DNA from: Lutraria lutraria
Taxonomy: Eukaryota > Mollusca > Bivalvia > Venerida > Mactridae
Length of the DNA stretch: 64,000 bases
Assembly (NCBI GenBank): GCA_964023205.1
Contig: OZ026833.1
Span: 44,113,137 to 44,177,136, forward strand
Direction: 5' to 3'
The notes under the pieces were generated by a model. That model did not search any database. It was given only the letters and a program-made list of their open reading frames with translations, and was not told the origin of the DNA. Position numbers and translations under genes: made by a program. Of the stretch, positions 34,209-47,667 are shown piece after piece. Position 1 is the stretch's first letter; the number at the start of each line of letters is the position of its first letter.

Positions 34209-36012
34209 CTGAGAGTAACAAGCGCAATTTATTAGAACAATAAAGTCATGAGTTAAATTTTATTTCTCTGTGCAGATGACAGAAGACTTCATTCTGTATG
34301 ACATTGTGATGTATTAAATTACTGTGCATTTATCATTGTTAAAATATTGATGTATTTAATAAAAATTGTATAAATGATATCACTGAGTTACAGTAATTAA
34401 AACACTTATAACAGGACAATCTACCGCATATAAGTAAATTGTTAGACGTATTTCTATACGAAGTACATTTTGTATACAGAGGACAGCAAGGTACACATGT
34501 ACTGGCGGTATTTCAGTCGATCATTTGCATATGTGCTTTAATATTTCAGCTTCAATCAGAAAATATATTCTTTCAAATAAGTCTCAAGCATTGCCTGCAT
34601 CTGATAGAGAGTAATAGAGACACTATGGCACATGTCATGCAATAATAAGATAGTCGTATGGTTATTGTGTTGCTAAACTAAGACAGAAATACTGTAAACA
34701 AAAGCAAGCAATCATCTACAATACAAACAAGGATGACATTGAGCTAATAAAAAGTGCTCTAGATACATATATTTGATACACTGTATTTAGAGGACTAATA
34801 TGTTAAATCTACTACCACCGATCCACAAGCGTTAGTGGATATTAATAGACGATAAAACCGTCACCGTACACTTGTTACAAATGTTATAAATAAATATTAT
34901 TATTATAATCATTTAGATAATATAATTATGATACAATGTATTATTATAATAAGACCGGACACCACAGAACAACAATCTACATCAGATGGCAGATCCTCAA
35001 GAAGAAGTAGATTACAGTAGAAGTGAGGAAAATGAGTGAGAAGATATATGAAATCATTTAAGTAATTTAAACTGATGTAGCGCACCAAGGATTTAAAACT
35101 GTATGCTATGATGTTGCGAAGAAAGTTTGTAGTTAGAATCTTTGATAAAGGACTGAAAACAGGATAATGTTGTTGTTTTCTTTTGTATTTTTGTGGCAAG
35201 TGTCCGGGTGGGACCATTCTGAAAAATACTTTATCCCGTTTTTACGCCTAGATGAGTCATTAAGGACATATCTGAAAATGTATAAAGATATTTTTTAATG
35301 ATCATAGCATATGATAATAGAAACATTTTAAGCAAAAAAATGGGGGTCGAAGTGTTCGTGTTTTTAGTTATCTGCCCTTGAAAGTGACTTTGGATTATTA
35401 TCGGTCATTATGACTTTTAAATTAGTTATTTTTTGTTGATTTTGTAATTATATTTTGCATCATATAGTTATATTAGGTACGTATATTATATACGTATTAT
35501 ATACGTACCTGGTTATATGAATAAGAATATAAATTTAAAGCATGTAAAACTCAAAAAGTTGCAGTTGTCTTCGGTGATTGGTGCTATTGTGCAGTTTAAC
35601 GAATTAAGTGATACTGTAATTTGAATAAAAGCACAATTATTTTTACAAATTGATCAAATCTACACAATAAAAATTAAGTGAAAAAATATATTTATTCAAC
35701 ACCGACCGTGATCGAGTACCCGATTTTCAAAAAGTCTTCATAAATATTGTTGGTGTTGTTGTTGTTTTTGAAAAGGGCCAGTATTCCATGCATTGATAAC
35801 GCGAGGTCTCGCCAGATCCCGCGGGCAGAATTCTGTCCGGATTCTGACCGAAATTAATTAATCAGCGTCCGGAAAACTTTAGGCAATACCTGTTGGCTTT
35901 GTACAGACAAGTCAACGGGAACCAGATTTTATTTGTAGTGTTTAAACTATAAGGGGAGATTACTGTGTAATGATGCGTTACTGTGAGAATAACTTGTTCG
36001 TGATTATGACTG
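34209..36012. other. Intergenic, with a repeat at 35036-35265
   Basis: Positions 35036-35265 recur at 58020-58465 (TATGAAATCATTTAAGTAAT ... AAGTGTCCGGGTGGGACCATT). A short palindrome AGGTACGTATA...TATACGTACCT sits at about 35474-35510. No gene supported. Confidence 0.5.
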
Positions 36013-36020
36013 TATATAAA
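36013..36020 (+). promoter_or_regulatory. TATA box of the B-box gene
   Basis: TATATAAA lies in a G+C-richer local context (ACTGTATATAAAACGGCACG). A start about 30 bp downstream, near 36043, would give a short 5' untranslated exon ending at the donor GTAAGTAT (36109 on). Confidence 0.55.
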
Positions 36021-36895
36021 ACGGCACGTTTTGATACGCTTGTTAAATCTCTGTTTACATCAGTTATACAGCTGGGACACTACAGTATTCACCAAAATCG
36101 CTGCTTGTAAGTATTTATAAGTAATAATCACAAATGTACTACAACGTTTTATAGGTTTTATTAGCAGAATGGTTAGTTTGATGGGGAAATCTGAATATGC
36201 AAATGTCAGTATTGACTAGTCCGACTTTCGTTTTCATTTTGTTGTGTTCATTTTAAATGCATATCATTGCTAATACTGCGTATAGATTAGTAGCTTCACA
36301 TGTGTTCGTTATTTTTGTGTCGAATGTTGTGAGAATTGCTTGAAAAAATGAATGGGTTGCAGCCTTAAATCGAAACCAGGTGTACTTTCGGTTTGACCAA
36401 GTATGAATTTAAAATCCAGCAAAGTCGGAAACGGAACTAATTTGGTTTGGATATGTTGTATTGAGATGCGATTTGATTTGTTATCATGATTTCAATGCCC
36501 CAGGATTGAGTGTGTCCTTGAGGCATGGCGTCCGGCACCTGTGCCACTAAGCATTGATCTGGCTGTACAGAACTTGGAACGGGATCTGGTTTACCCACTG
36601 ATCGTCTTCATTGAAGTGTTGTTTTGTTTCATTCACCACAATGTAATAAGCGCTAGTTAAACGCAGATATATATCATACTATTGAAAACGCGGATACCTA
36701 AAACACATAAGGATCGAGAATGACTATTTGCGGTCATCGTACTGAAAAAGGTATTATAGACCTAAAAGGTAGATTTTACACACGCCATAAATCAATTATT
36801 GCCATTTGTGCGAAATACGGCATGTAAATTGATTCTCAGACATCAAAGTCTAACCTTGACACCACACTTTAATCATTTATCTGTAACAATTTCAG

Positions 36896-39800
36896 ATATA
36901 CGTTTCGTACACAGTTCAGTAAACTTAAAAGACGATATGGCTGTTGCGGGAAGAAAACATGAAGTAGATAGCAAATTACATTGTGCTGGGCAAGACGATG
37001 CTAAAGAACATGATGTTGGGATTGAAGATGTTACAATAGAAGACGTTGGGAATAGTCATTACGAATTAGATGAAAACATTACAGGCCAAAATAAAATATG
37101 CACAATGTGTGATGCTAAACCATCGGCTGGGCATTGTTTACAATGTGAAATGCATATTTGTCATTCCTGTTTTGATATGCATTTGAAAATAAAACAATGC
37201 AGGAATCATGAGTTTCAGAGTGTCTCCGAAGATAGCAATATTCCCGAGCGATTTGATATTTGTGTCAAACATGCACGTCAGGAAGTGAAGCTTTATTGCG
37301 CAGATCATAAATTTGCTGGATGTGCCGAATGCATGTTGTTTGCCCACAGAACTTGTACATATGAGTATATTGTAGAAGTAGCAAAACGTTTTCAAGAAAG
37401 TGATGAGCTTGCCCAGATGCGTGATGATATTCAAAATTTAAACACCACTCTTAGTGAATGTAAAGATACAGTTACCTCGAAAACTGAAGCTACCAAGATG
37501 GCGATGGAAACTGTCTTTGTCGGCATTGAGGAATTTACCAAATCGATTATGACGTATGCTAAAGAGGCAAAAGAACATGCCCTAAAGGAAGCAACAAATA
37601 AAAAAATAGCAAATGAGAAACTGATCAACAAGCTTAATAATGAATCATTTACCATTGAATCGCAAATTGAAGTTATAAATACAGCTTTTCGAAATGAAAA
37701 AATGGATCATAAGCTGTTCCTTTTGTCTATAGAATCTAGGCCAAAAATCGATTCTTTACAGGTTGCACTTTCAGCAATTGTCTCCAATAATACCATAAAG
37801 GAATATGAATTCCGACCAAGCTGGATTCTTAAAGATATGATGTCAAACACAAGACCGCTTGGTAGATTTACAGACAAAAGCAAATGTCAAAAAGGTAATT
37901 ATGTGTTAATTTCCAAACGTGTTCGATTGCTCTTATCCTCATGACGGTTTGTAAGTACATGTACATTGTACCATGTTATTATGCCATTATTTAGACTTTA
38001 TGCATTGTAATCTAGTAGCATTGACTGTGCTGGATTAATCTATTTTTAGTAAGTTGTGTACTAATAGTATATCTATTATTTGGTCAGACACTTCCATTGG
38101 CCAATTGCTCATGTGTTGAATCTTCAAATAGTTGGTTCTTGAAATCTTAAGCTTCGGTTTTGCTATTCTTTTCACATTGTACGTAGACTTCTAGTATATC
38201 GATTGCATGAATGCAGATTTATTATGATTTGCTGTTTAATAGATTATAACAAACATTGTGAAAAATAAAAATATTCTGGTTCACTTCAGATCATAATTAT
38301 TCTGATCGAGTTCTGAACATCACTAACAAAGAACTTCGCAACATATTTAGTGAGGTAAGTTAATGATAAACAGTATGGTATAAAATCTATATTTGCTAGT
38401 TTCAGTGTACACGTCCTTAAGTAGGTGAAGATCTACATGTAAGTTTTGACAAATACAGTTGACATCATTCAACTCGCTTTAAATAAACGTGGATTTAAAT
38501 TCAATGAAAATACATGTAATTATGGCAAATTACAAGACTGGTAAATATTTTTGACCTAGAAAGATTAAAACGTTCGTTTTAATAAAGTATGAAAGTATAC
38601 AGTCATTTAGTCATGTAAATGTAGTTTAATTACCTGTGTACGCGTATACATGTATGCATTCAATCAATACAGGAAAAGCTTGATACTTATCATATTGTCT
38701 GCTGCATTACCAATTGTTGTAATCATTGCTGAAAACATTGTTAACATCGAAGTTCCACGTGCAGTTATCAATTATTGTTATGGATTTTAGTTTGGTAAAA
38801 TCACTTGTTAATAAAATTTTATAATCACAGGGTGTGAGAAATGTTGCCGCTGTTTCATTGCATATTGGTTACCCTTGCATTGCGTCCGTCCCTCACTCTT
38901 TTGCAAATGGATTAAGGAATATTTCTGCTGTTAGCCACGGTATTTGCATTACAAGCACATAATGTACTTGCGCCTCTCTTATATGGTAAGTTATGGTTTT
39001 TTTTATAAAGAATATTATAATATATCTAATTAAAGAAGGTGAAGTCACTATCATGAAAAATCAACAGCTGCAACCGTGTGGGTAAATACTCAGGTCATTG
39101 GCAACGGACCACTTTAAATACTATCCTCAAAACGATGAACAACGTAAAGGTTTAATCAGTCTATGTGCTTACATCAATAAAGAAACAAACAGTAATGTAA
39201 CCCCTTACTAGTATTCCTCGTGGATTAGCGCTTAAAAAGAAATACTCATATTTCAAAATCCTGTTCCAAGAACATTTATTTGTTAATAAATAGTTTCTAA
39301 GCGTGTTTGATAATTCATACACTAAATAATTATGTTCATTTGAATTGACTTTTTCAAATTCCTTTAATACTATAGGTAATGAAAAATTATAATAATGATA
39401 AGAAAGGGATTCCTAGAAAGAAATATATATAAAACGTAAGGCCTTCCAAAAATTACTACCTTTCCCAACCCCCCTACCCAAAACTAAAGTGACACACGGG
39501 ACCGTTCAAAACTGGAGGACAAATCACAGCCTTCTGGAGGGTACCACCTTCCAACGACCTGTAGCAAAGCTACAAGGTGGTGTTAAACTACTTTGACTGG
39601 TCAAACCTCACACTTACCACTGGAGAAATGAGTCTATATTTTACATTAATGAATAAAACATATTAATTTGTTTCTTTATTTTATACATGCATAATATAAT
39701 CCCACCGGTTTCATTCATTTTATATAATGCATATATTTATAAATAGATTGTATTGTATTTTTTTTTCAGGGTAGAGCTTTGATAGAAGAGATAGAAGTGG

Positions 39801-39907
39801 CTCGAAATCATACGACTTACAGTATGGCTATGATAGACAGCAACATTCAACTACCAGTCATTATATTTATCTGGATAATGTGTTGGCTAACATTGACAGG
39901 ATCATGA
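36896..39907 (+). CDS. RING-less B-box/coiled-coil (TRIM-like) protein
   Basis: The acceptor ATTTCAG at 36895 opens the exon. Translation probably starts at 36937 (GACGATATGG); the same frame upstream of 36896 is intronic. Exon 1 codes to 37894 (donor GTAATT, phase 1). Likely exon 2 is 38290-38354 and likely last exon 39770-39907, giving 386 aa. From the 36937 start, a first B-box-like zinc site (CTMC ... CLQC ... CHSC ... H) is followed by a second (CVKH ... CADH ... CAEC ... H), then about 140 residues of predicted coiled coil. No RING and no NHL or SPRY domain is seen. The last exon ends in a hydrophobic run ([15 protein letters not shown]), possibly a membrane anchor. RING-less TRIM-like genes of this layout are expanded in bivalves and often linked to immunity. 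The later exons are tentative. Confidence 0.7.
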
Positions 39908-41920
39908 TCCTTTCCTAGTCGAATTCCTTTAATCCTTAAAATCCTCTTATCCGAACGCATCTTTCGATTCCCGTATTTTCTGTTTTGAAATTATAAGCAA
40001 AACATTTTAAAATAATAGGCGATTATATGCCATGCCACACCCCATAGGGATCCTTTCGAAAATTGCCACGTAGGTTTGTTCATCTATATATTTGCGAAAT
40101 TTTCAGTGAACATTTTGTTGAATAACTGTATGTGTTCCTTGCAGTATTTATTATATGTGTTTGAATGACATCCACTTTTACAATTGTGATAAAAATCTTC
40201 CCTATACAGCAATTATGAGATTGTAATGAAGTAATTAATTTTTAGCTTTCAATAGCATTGTCTTATATTGTGTGCTTCGGATTTCAACGAAGTACAAATG
40301 ATGAACATGGAAAAGAAATTCTGTCACTTCATTTCTGAACTGTATTATCGTAGGTCAACGTCATAATAGGGCAGATCACAACCACATTATGTACGTACGA
40401 AGTCATGTCCACGGAAAAAAGTGTGTAAAGTTTGTAAACTGACTTAACATTATAGATTGTAACTTATCAATGGATAAGCTTTGTTACTATTCACATCCTG
40501 TTTGTAATAGAAAAACATATTATTCGTTGTTTGGTCGATTTTAACTTAATACTTTACATGTACAGTCAAGCACGTTTACAGCTACCTGCGAATAAATACC
40601 GTGATATCGGTCGCATTCAATAATCACAACCTATACCACAGAAGCATGCAAATAAAGGATGACAAAACACAGTCCCATGAGGTTACCACCCGAATGGACT
40701 GCAGCAAAGCTGCAGAGGATATACAAAAGGTATTGAGGATCCAACCTCAAACCTATCCCATAGGGAAACAAAAATAATGACACAAAAAAGATAATACACA
40801 TATACATTAAACAGACACAAAGGAAAATAGACAAGAACACGCTGAAACTTGTACAAAAACAGTCTGTAGTGACTGCTTAATGCCAAACAAAATGTAATAC
40901 GTATACTTGCATTTAAAAAAATTCTATCTGAAACAAGAAATATTGTATGGCAAGAGTTGCCTTCATGAGTAACACGACATGTCCTTTACAGGCATATTGT
41001 TCGGTTGCATCAGTCCAGATAGCCGGTACATATATAACCCAATCCATATCAAATATATGGCTTCCTAGTTTAGGTCGGTGTTCTCCTTTAGATCATCAGC
41101 CGTTTATTCGATCCACATGAAGAGATTTTTTAGACTCAATGAATATTCAGCACTTCACAATTGAAAGTGAATGAACACATCAACACATTTCAAAAGCAAA
41201 TACATCATTTGAACGGTGTCATATTTTGTGACAATTTTTTTCATTCAGTGTAATTTTAGTTTAATCTTGACTGTTCTAAATTAAGTTTATTACATATTTA
41301 TCATCACAGGTCCGTTACTACTGATATGTGTTTCTTTCAATGTACACAATGTTATCACAGATCGCAGACCACATTGTAATTTGTAAAACAATTTTAAAGC
41401 GAAACCATGTGTTCATATCACGCTATCACAATCTCATGAATTGTCATAATTTAAAATCGATGTTATTAATCTGTACTTATTTTCTGAAAATGCAAAACAA
41501 ACCTTTTGAATTAATTAGTGTATGTGAGATGTGTAGTACGAGCATATTTCTTTCTGATATTTTTGTTGTATAGCTGATAAACATTTTATAAAAAAAAGTT
41601 TTTGTTACCGTATACGTTTAAAGAAAATAAATACAAGTTTACTCTAGCAGGTAACAACAGAACAACACTGTAATTTGTTGCTTTGTACCGATGCACCTGA
41701 CCATTGGCCAGATAAAAAAAATAACGGAGATAAAACTAAAAATAAAATTATCTAATAAATCCTTTTTTACCATAATACACATACACATGTATTAATAGCA
41801 CAATGCATACGAATTTGAAATGACGTAATTGGACAATAATATATTTCTGAAAAACGGATTTGATATAATAATGACATTTATTCCAGTACTGTCTTTGTAT
41901 TGAAATATACGTGGTCGAAA
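39908..41920. other. Intergenic, with short repeats
   Basis: About 40034-40060 is a third, short copy of the CCCCATAGGGATCCTTTCGAA repeat. About 40660-40760 resembles 39520-39610 (ACAGTCCCATGAGGTTACC, GCAGCAAAGCTGCAG), a small interspersed repeat. The ORFs at 40631-40886 and 41328-41573 show no recognisable motif. Confidence 0.45.
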
Positions 41921-43120
41921 ATGTTACTTAAACCGTCTGAAATATTTTACACTCAAAGTTCGATTAACAGTTATTTCGGTTGGAAAACAGGGCACAGACG
42001 TTCAAAAATTGGAGATACATTGGACAGTATATGTGAAAACAAGTAAGGGATTCTTTTTAATTGGTTCGTTTAGTTCATTATGTTATAATACGAACCTGAT
42101 GAACTTATTTCTGCCCTCTGTTGGTGACTTTATTGCTTCCAAAACGACCCAAAATTACAGTTTTTACTGAATATAAAAACAATAAGAATGGTTCTAATTA
42201 ACAAAAATATTTTTTTACAGAGATTCTATGAACACTAAGATCAAAATTGTATGGTAAATTATAGGAATTTTGTTTTCCCGATACCCCCCCCCCCCCCCCA
42301 GTTATTATGATTATCAAAACGACTAAAATGGGAGAGAGCGGAACATACAGAGAGTTGATGTTCCAATAGGTTTCTATCCTACATGATATTTAAACAAAAA
42401 TAAAGCTTTACATTTCACACTTTCTATAGATAGTGCATTTTGCTATTTTGCAGCTGTAAAATTTCCGATATTCCCATCATCTTGGTGTGTAAAAAAGATG
42501 GCAAATGGTTTACCAGCTGTAATAGAAGGTTATGGATATTCAGACATCTGGAAAGACTGGGAAAGTGTACCAATGTTGAAGTTGAAGAAACAACTGAGAT
42601 CCCATCAGGAAAGATGACGTCTTCTAATGAGGGGAAAGAGATTACTGTTAGAAATACGCCACCTGGTGGTTGTTGGTATTCCAAACCAACAGTTTACATT
42701 CCAGAACATGCAGAATCTAATGGCGAAGTATTAGAAATCATGCACACAAAGGAAACTGAAACTTCGGTCGACTCCCTTACATTTACCGAAGGTTCTTCTG
42801 CTCCTGATATAAATACTTCTAATGAGGTTTCCATTGAAGACAACGCGGAGGGTAAAATGGAAAACCGCGCATGCAATGTCATTGAGATGCCCCTAGAATC
42901 TGAAATCCATAATACTAAAACTGCTGATAGTCCTTTGGATGATACAGAGCCGGATTCAATTGAGAGTGATACTGAGATTATTCCGGGAACCAAAGAGCCA
43001 ACTTCTCACAACGAAAATGCAGATGAGAACGATGAATTATGCTTATACTCAGCACAAATTCTTCGAAAGGAAAAAAACAAAAGCGTAAAGCGGCTTCAGC
43101 CCCAACAAAAACATGTATAA
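41921..43120 (+). CDS. Stand-alone ParB/sulfiredoxin-like protein with acidic tail (paralogue C)
   Basis: Exon 1 is 41921-42042 (122 nt, donor GTAAGG). Exon 2 is 42454-43120 (acceptor TATTTTGCAG). Together 262 aa in frame. Motifs: LKPSEIFYTQSSI and TLDSICEN in exon 1; ISDIPIILV, DGKWFTSCNRRLWIFRHLERLGKC, then SSNEGKEITVRN and PPGG in exon 2. The C-terminal half (about residue 125 on) is Glu/Asp/Ser/Thr-rich and probably disordered, ending in a short basic stretch. This differs from the basic tails of E and D and from the HSPA12 fusion in B. A 16-base C run (42284-42299) lies in the intron. Function unknown. Confidence 0.7.
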
Positions 43121-45677
43121 TGTTTATATGCATGTTTCGGAAAATCAGAACAACGGATTTATAACAATGTTTGTAAATCCTCATCATTTATGATTTTGTG
43201 ACAGCGTTCTGTGATATGATAACGCGTTTTCCATTATTTATTTTCATATAAGGATTTTATTAGAAATCTGTGATGACGTTTAAAACATTAAAAAAAAAAT
43301 ACTTTTTTTCAGAATTTTTACTCACGTTAAACTCAGTTGAGCATTATTTTGACTCTCTTTCTACTTCTACTAATGTTCTGTTCCGAAGCTTGTCCATTTG
43401 TATTTTTTATATAGTTGTCTTATTAAAGAAAATGATTAAAGGTGTTAATAAATTTACCCGAAAAAGATACTGGTTAAAAAGAGTTTTCACCCATGTATCA
43501 TTGTTTATTTATGTTGTCTGTCAGTTGGTATGTGACCTTGTGGTTCATTCACGGCTATGTAGTCTATCTAGAGATGTTTTTATTTCACTTGATTAATTTC
43601 TTCGGCGTCCGTTTTCTGATTTGCTTTTCATAAATTTAGTTATTGTTTTCATTATTTACTTCACCTTCGCCCCGCTTTCAGCTTGTTTTCATGGATTATG
43701 TAATTGATCCCCTCACCTATTCTTCGATACCGAAAAAAGTACAGTATTTGCCCTTAAGAAGCAATTGAAGCACAAAATATTTTCAAATAGCATAACCTCG
43801 CCCGCCTGATGTATAATAATAACATTAACTCGAATTTATTTTCTGAAAATGCATGCATTCTATATAGTTATTTGTTTTAAAGCATGTTATAATTAATTGT
43901 TTTGATTTCTACAGACCAAAAGAGAGTTTCGGTGATTACTTGTCATTATAACTTTAACATGACAGTTTGATTTTCAGAAATCAGCTATTGAATATGTGTA
44001 ACGAAGTGTCTTTAATACCCAGCAATAAATAGATAAAAATAAATGTTATGTCCTCTTTTTGTATTGTCCTGTATGTAGGGTAGATTTTGAGTTGGCGGAT
44101 TTTGAGGCGTGTATTATTTTTTTATTTATAATTGCTTCACCACTGGTGTATTACTACAAATACACATACCACTGATAAAGATATTGGTTCTATTTGCTGA
44201 GATATATAACAACTACAAGCATGTGGTGTAAATGTCATTTTTTAATGAAATGACGGTGTTATCTATAATTAATGGTATCCAATGTATAACAACAAAACAT
44301 ACAACAGCAAGGTGGGGACATAAGATGCCTCAACAAATGCGTCTAGCAGACCAATTTTGCCCCCACCCCAAGATCACTATCAGTATGGTTTATTTTCTTA
44401 TCTCTATACCTTAATAAAATTATTTATATCAAACTATCTTTATATAATAAGATAAAATGCCAACATACTCATAATTATAAATTGCCCGTTAGGATGTTAC
44501 ACTTAAGAACATCTATTGATACATTGTTCTTTGTAACTTATAAAAAATATGCATAAAAAATAAACAAATTTTCAAACAAGTTTTACAATTTACATGATCA
44601 AATAATTATAAATATTCTAACTTAAAACAATTTTGTCATACAAGGACACTTCATTCGGAAATTCCATTTCTATTTATATATTTGGACTTTTCGAAATGGT
44701 CTTTTGTTGAATAATTTTATATCGTGGTAATTGGAGTGCGGCGAATGTAGTATACAAAAGCGTTTTAATCAACATGTTTTTGAAAATCGCTGCGGTCTTA
44801 CTGTACATGTCTATCACGTCAGGAAGTTACATTTTAAACATGTTTTTGTTATACAATCTAAACAGTTTTGTTCAATCATAATATGTTGAATCATAACATA
44901 TAATAGTATACGTTAAATGACCATTTACTCCACATATGTACTATACTTTCTGGTTTTATGATATAAGATTTAATGTTTAGTATAGTTTACTCTTTCAGAT
45001 GGTAAAGTATAGACTTAGACTTCACAGTTGACTGACCTTATGAATCACGAATGAGGCTCAGTATACAAACATAAAACATACTAATTGAAATAAAATAACT
45101 TGATTATTCATTTCCAGTAAATATGGAAAAGGTTATAGTTGCGAAGTCCAGTACATCTCAGGTAGTGCCCATCCTTCGTCCTTTTGTATTAGATTAAGCA
45201 CCGTTTATCAGCTGTATACCGGGTTTGCTCATGGCAAAGTTAAAGTGTTCAATTCTATCATGTATCCCCCTCATTATGTACCTCCTGCTTACATATATGA
45301 AATGCCAATCAGTGTTGAGAATGAATTTGGGTGAAATATCGTCGGTCTTATTAGGAAGGCAATCATACAAACGGATTTTGACCCATAATTTCTGAATAAA
45401 GCATACTGTTTTAATAAACTAATTTATCATGTTCTATTATTAATATATTAGAAACACTAGTACTATGATTAATTTGTGATATGAGCGGTCATATTCTCCC
45501 GATTATGTCGTTTACATAATATACAGTACAGTGTCCACGAAACTGTGTATCAGGAAACAAAATGATTATACTCTTTGGATGCAAGCCAACGTTTTCAAAA
45601 AATATGTCTTTTTATAGACCGATAAAAAGTATAATATTGTTATTGAATGAGCAGACTACAATCTTCTTTAGTCAAAG
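43121..45677. other. Intergenic; start of the tandem-duplicated unit
   Basis: From about 43630 the sequence matches 53610 onward in pieces (TAGTTATTGTYTTCATTATTTA; later CATTTCCAGTAAATATGG at 45112 and 54511). This is the left part of the unit holding gene A. No additional gene supported. Confidence 0.5.
45570..45677 (+). promoter_or_regulatory. Putative proximal promoter of gene A
   Basis: CTTTGGATGCAAGCC and GTCTTTTTATAGACCGATAAA (45606-45626) match the corresponding block in front of gene B. The TTTATAG lies about 60 bp before the ATG and could serve as a TATA element. Confidence 0.3.
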
Positions 45678-46234
45678 ATGTATCTACGACCGTCAAATAT
45701 ATTTTATTCACAAGATTCAATAAGTAACAAATTTGGACAAGGAGGTTACAGGGGTGCTTTAATAGGAGCTACACTGGATGACATTTGTCAACGAGTATGT
45801 AGTTCAAAAGTATCAAGACAAGTTATTCTAAATAGTTTTAGTTAATCTATTAGTATGAGCTCTTGTTATTTGTAAATATATAGTTATAAAGAATATTTCG
45901 TGTTGATGTGTTAAACGGGAGCCTGACGCAAGGACATATCGATCATCGTCCGCGTTAGGTCGCAATGCTTTATTCAAGTCTAGACAAAATATCAAAGGCA
46001 CACGATCCACCCTATTTCGGAGTAGTTATGGACAGTCGTGTAGACCAAATATTCGCCCTGATTCGACAGTAAATGCATCGTCATCAACATTCATGTCATC
46101 CCCACCGGTCAGAAATACAATTCGTAACAATTTCTCAACACAATTATTTGGCCGCTCAGGCTTGCAGACTGATCGGCGACATGAGGTAAGATTATTTTAG
46201 ATTTGAAACAAGACACAAGTATCGTATACACATG

Positions 46235-46256
46235 TATATATATATATATATATATA
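46235..46256. repeat. (TA)n microsatellite
   Basis: About eleven TA units in the intron after the linker exon of copy A. Confidence 0.8.
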
Positions 46257-47667
46257 ATGTGTATAAAGTGTTATTACAAACGACAAAAGGGCATTGTGTT
46301 AATTTGTATAGCGTGTTTGATGTTCTAAAGTTATCAACCGCTGAATATGTAATACTCTTTAAACCAGACATTTCCGGGTCATCTACCTGAATAGATTGAT
46401 TCCGAAAGTAAATGTCAAATCTATTTATAATATAATACAATTTTAATGCATGAGTCAAAAAGTTTGGACCAATGTCCATATATGATGTTTCACCTTTTGT
46501 GAAATTTTATCCTGAACTCAAGACAAGTCATTCTTGAATGCTGTACTTTGGGGGACATTCCCTTCTAAAACAACACATTGAAAATTCCAAAGAATTTAGA
46601 TATTGTTTCACGAATAGTTTTCTTCAAATTGAGGATTTGGCTAGATTGACTTTCATATTTTGCACATTGATTTTTGTTTATAAAAATATTCATATTTTCC
46701 ATAAATGGAATTTGAACTGTATTTAATATCAATAGGCTGATAGATGTTATCGATATCCACTGTGTTGAAATGTATATTTAAACGGGTTGACATATATGTA
46801 CTTCAATATTTTTAATTTACTGCTAACATCAGCGACAGACCCTTTAAAATTCATTAAATCTCGGTTGATTGAAGAAAATTTGCATGTATACCTTATAGCA
46901 ATCGTTTAAAACAATAACGAAATCAGTGAATATTTTCTGCAAATAGACTTGCGCAATAATACGTCTATTAAGAGTTTCGTATAAATAGAAGACATTAGGA
47001 AATTCCAGTACCCAAATATAAACTTTATACCAGCATTTTCAGAAAATCGTATAGGCCGTAATGTGGTAATATATTATCTATCTATAAAGTAATATGCCTT
47101 TAATGCGTTAAAAACAAACTGACGTGCTATTTTTAGATAGCAATAGTTCACTTGCTCCTTGTAAACTGGAATGAACTATATTGTGTAGTTCGACATTTAT
47201 CGTGGTTTCCCACATATTTCCAACCGGACTAGGTCTAAGCGCAGCGTTTTTATGAATTATTAATTATTTACACAATTCTGAAATACATTAACTTATAGTA
47301 TTTTATTTGGAATTGTCAGATTACGTTCTTGGTGGTTATTTTCAGTCTTCTATTAGCAATAGTGGTTCGTATCACTGATTGATGACGTTTTTACTTTTTA
47401 TTAGACACGTGTACAATTGTTATAAAAGTATCGAAAATCATGATAAGTGTATCATAAAATGCATGACATTGCATAAAATGAACCGGTCAAAATTGAATGG
47501 TAACATGATAATCATTAAATATAATATTAAACTACTTATATCCAAGTCTCAGACTTAATGAAAACACAAACTTTCTCTTTGCGTTTTCTTTGCTGAATTC
47601 GATCATGTATACAACAAAATATATTTTGTATTCAATTTTACTACTATTTTACTACTCTTTGTAAAAG

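Noticed and set aside
36799..36936. N-terminal extension of the TRIM-like ORF from the ATG at 36799
   Set aside because: A strong acceptor (CTGTAACAATTTCAG) at 36895 places this stretch in an intron; the ATG at 36937 has better context.
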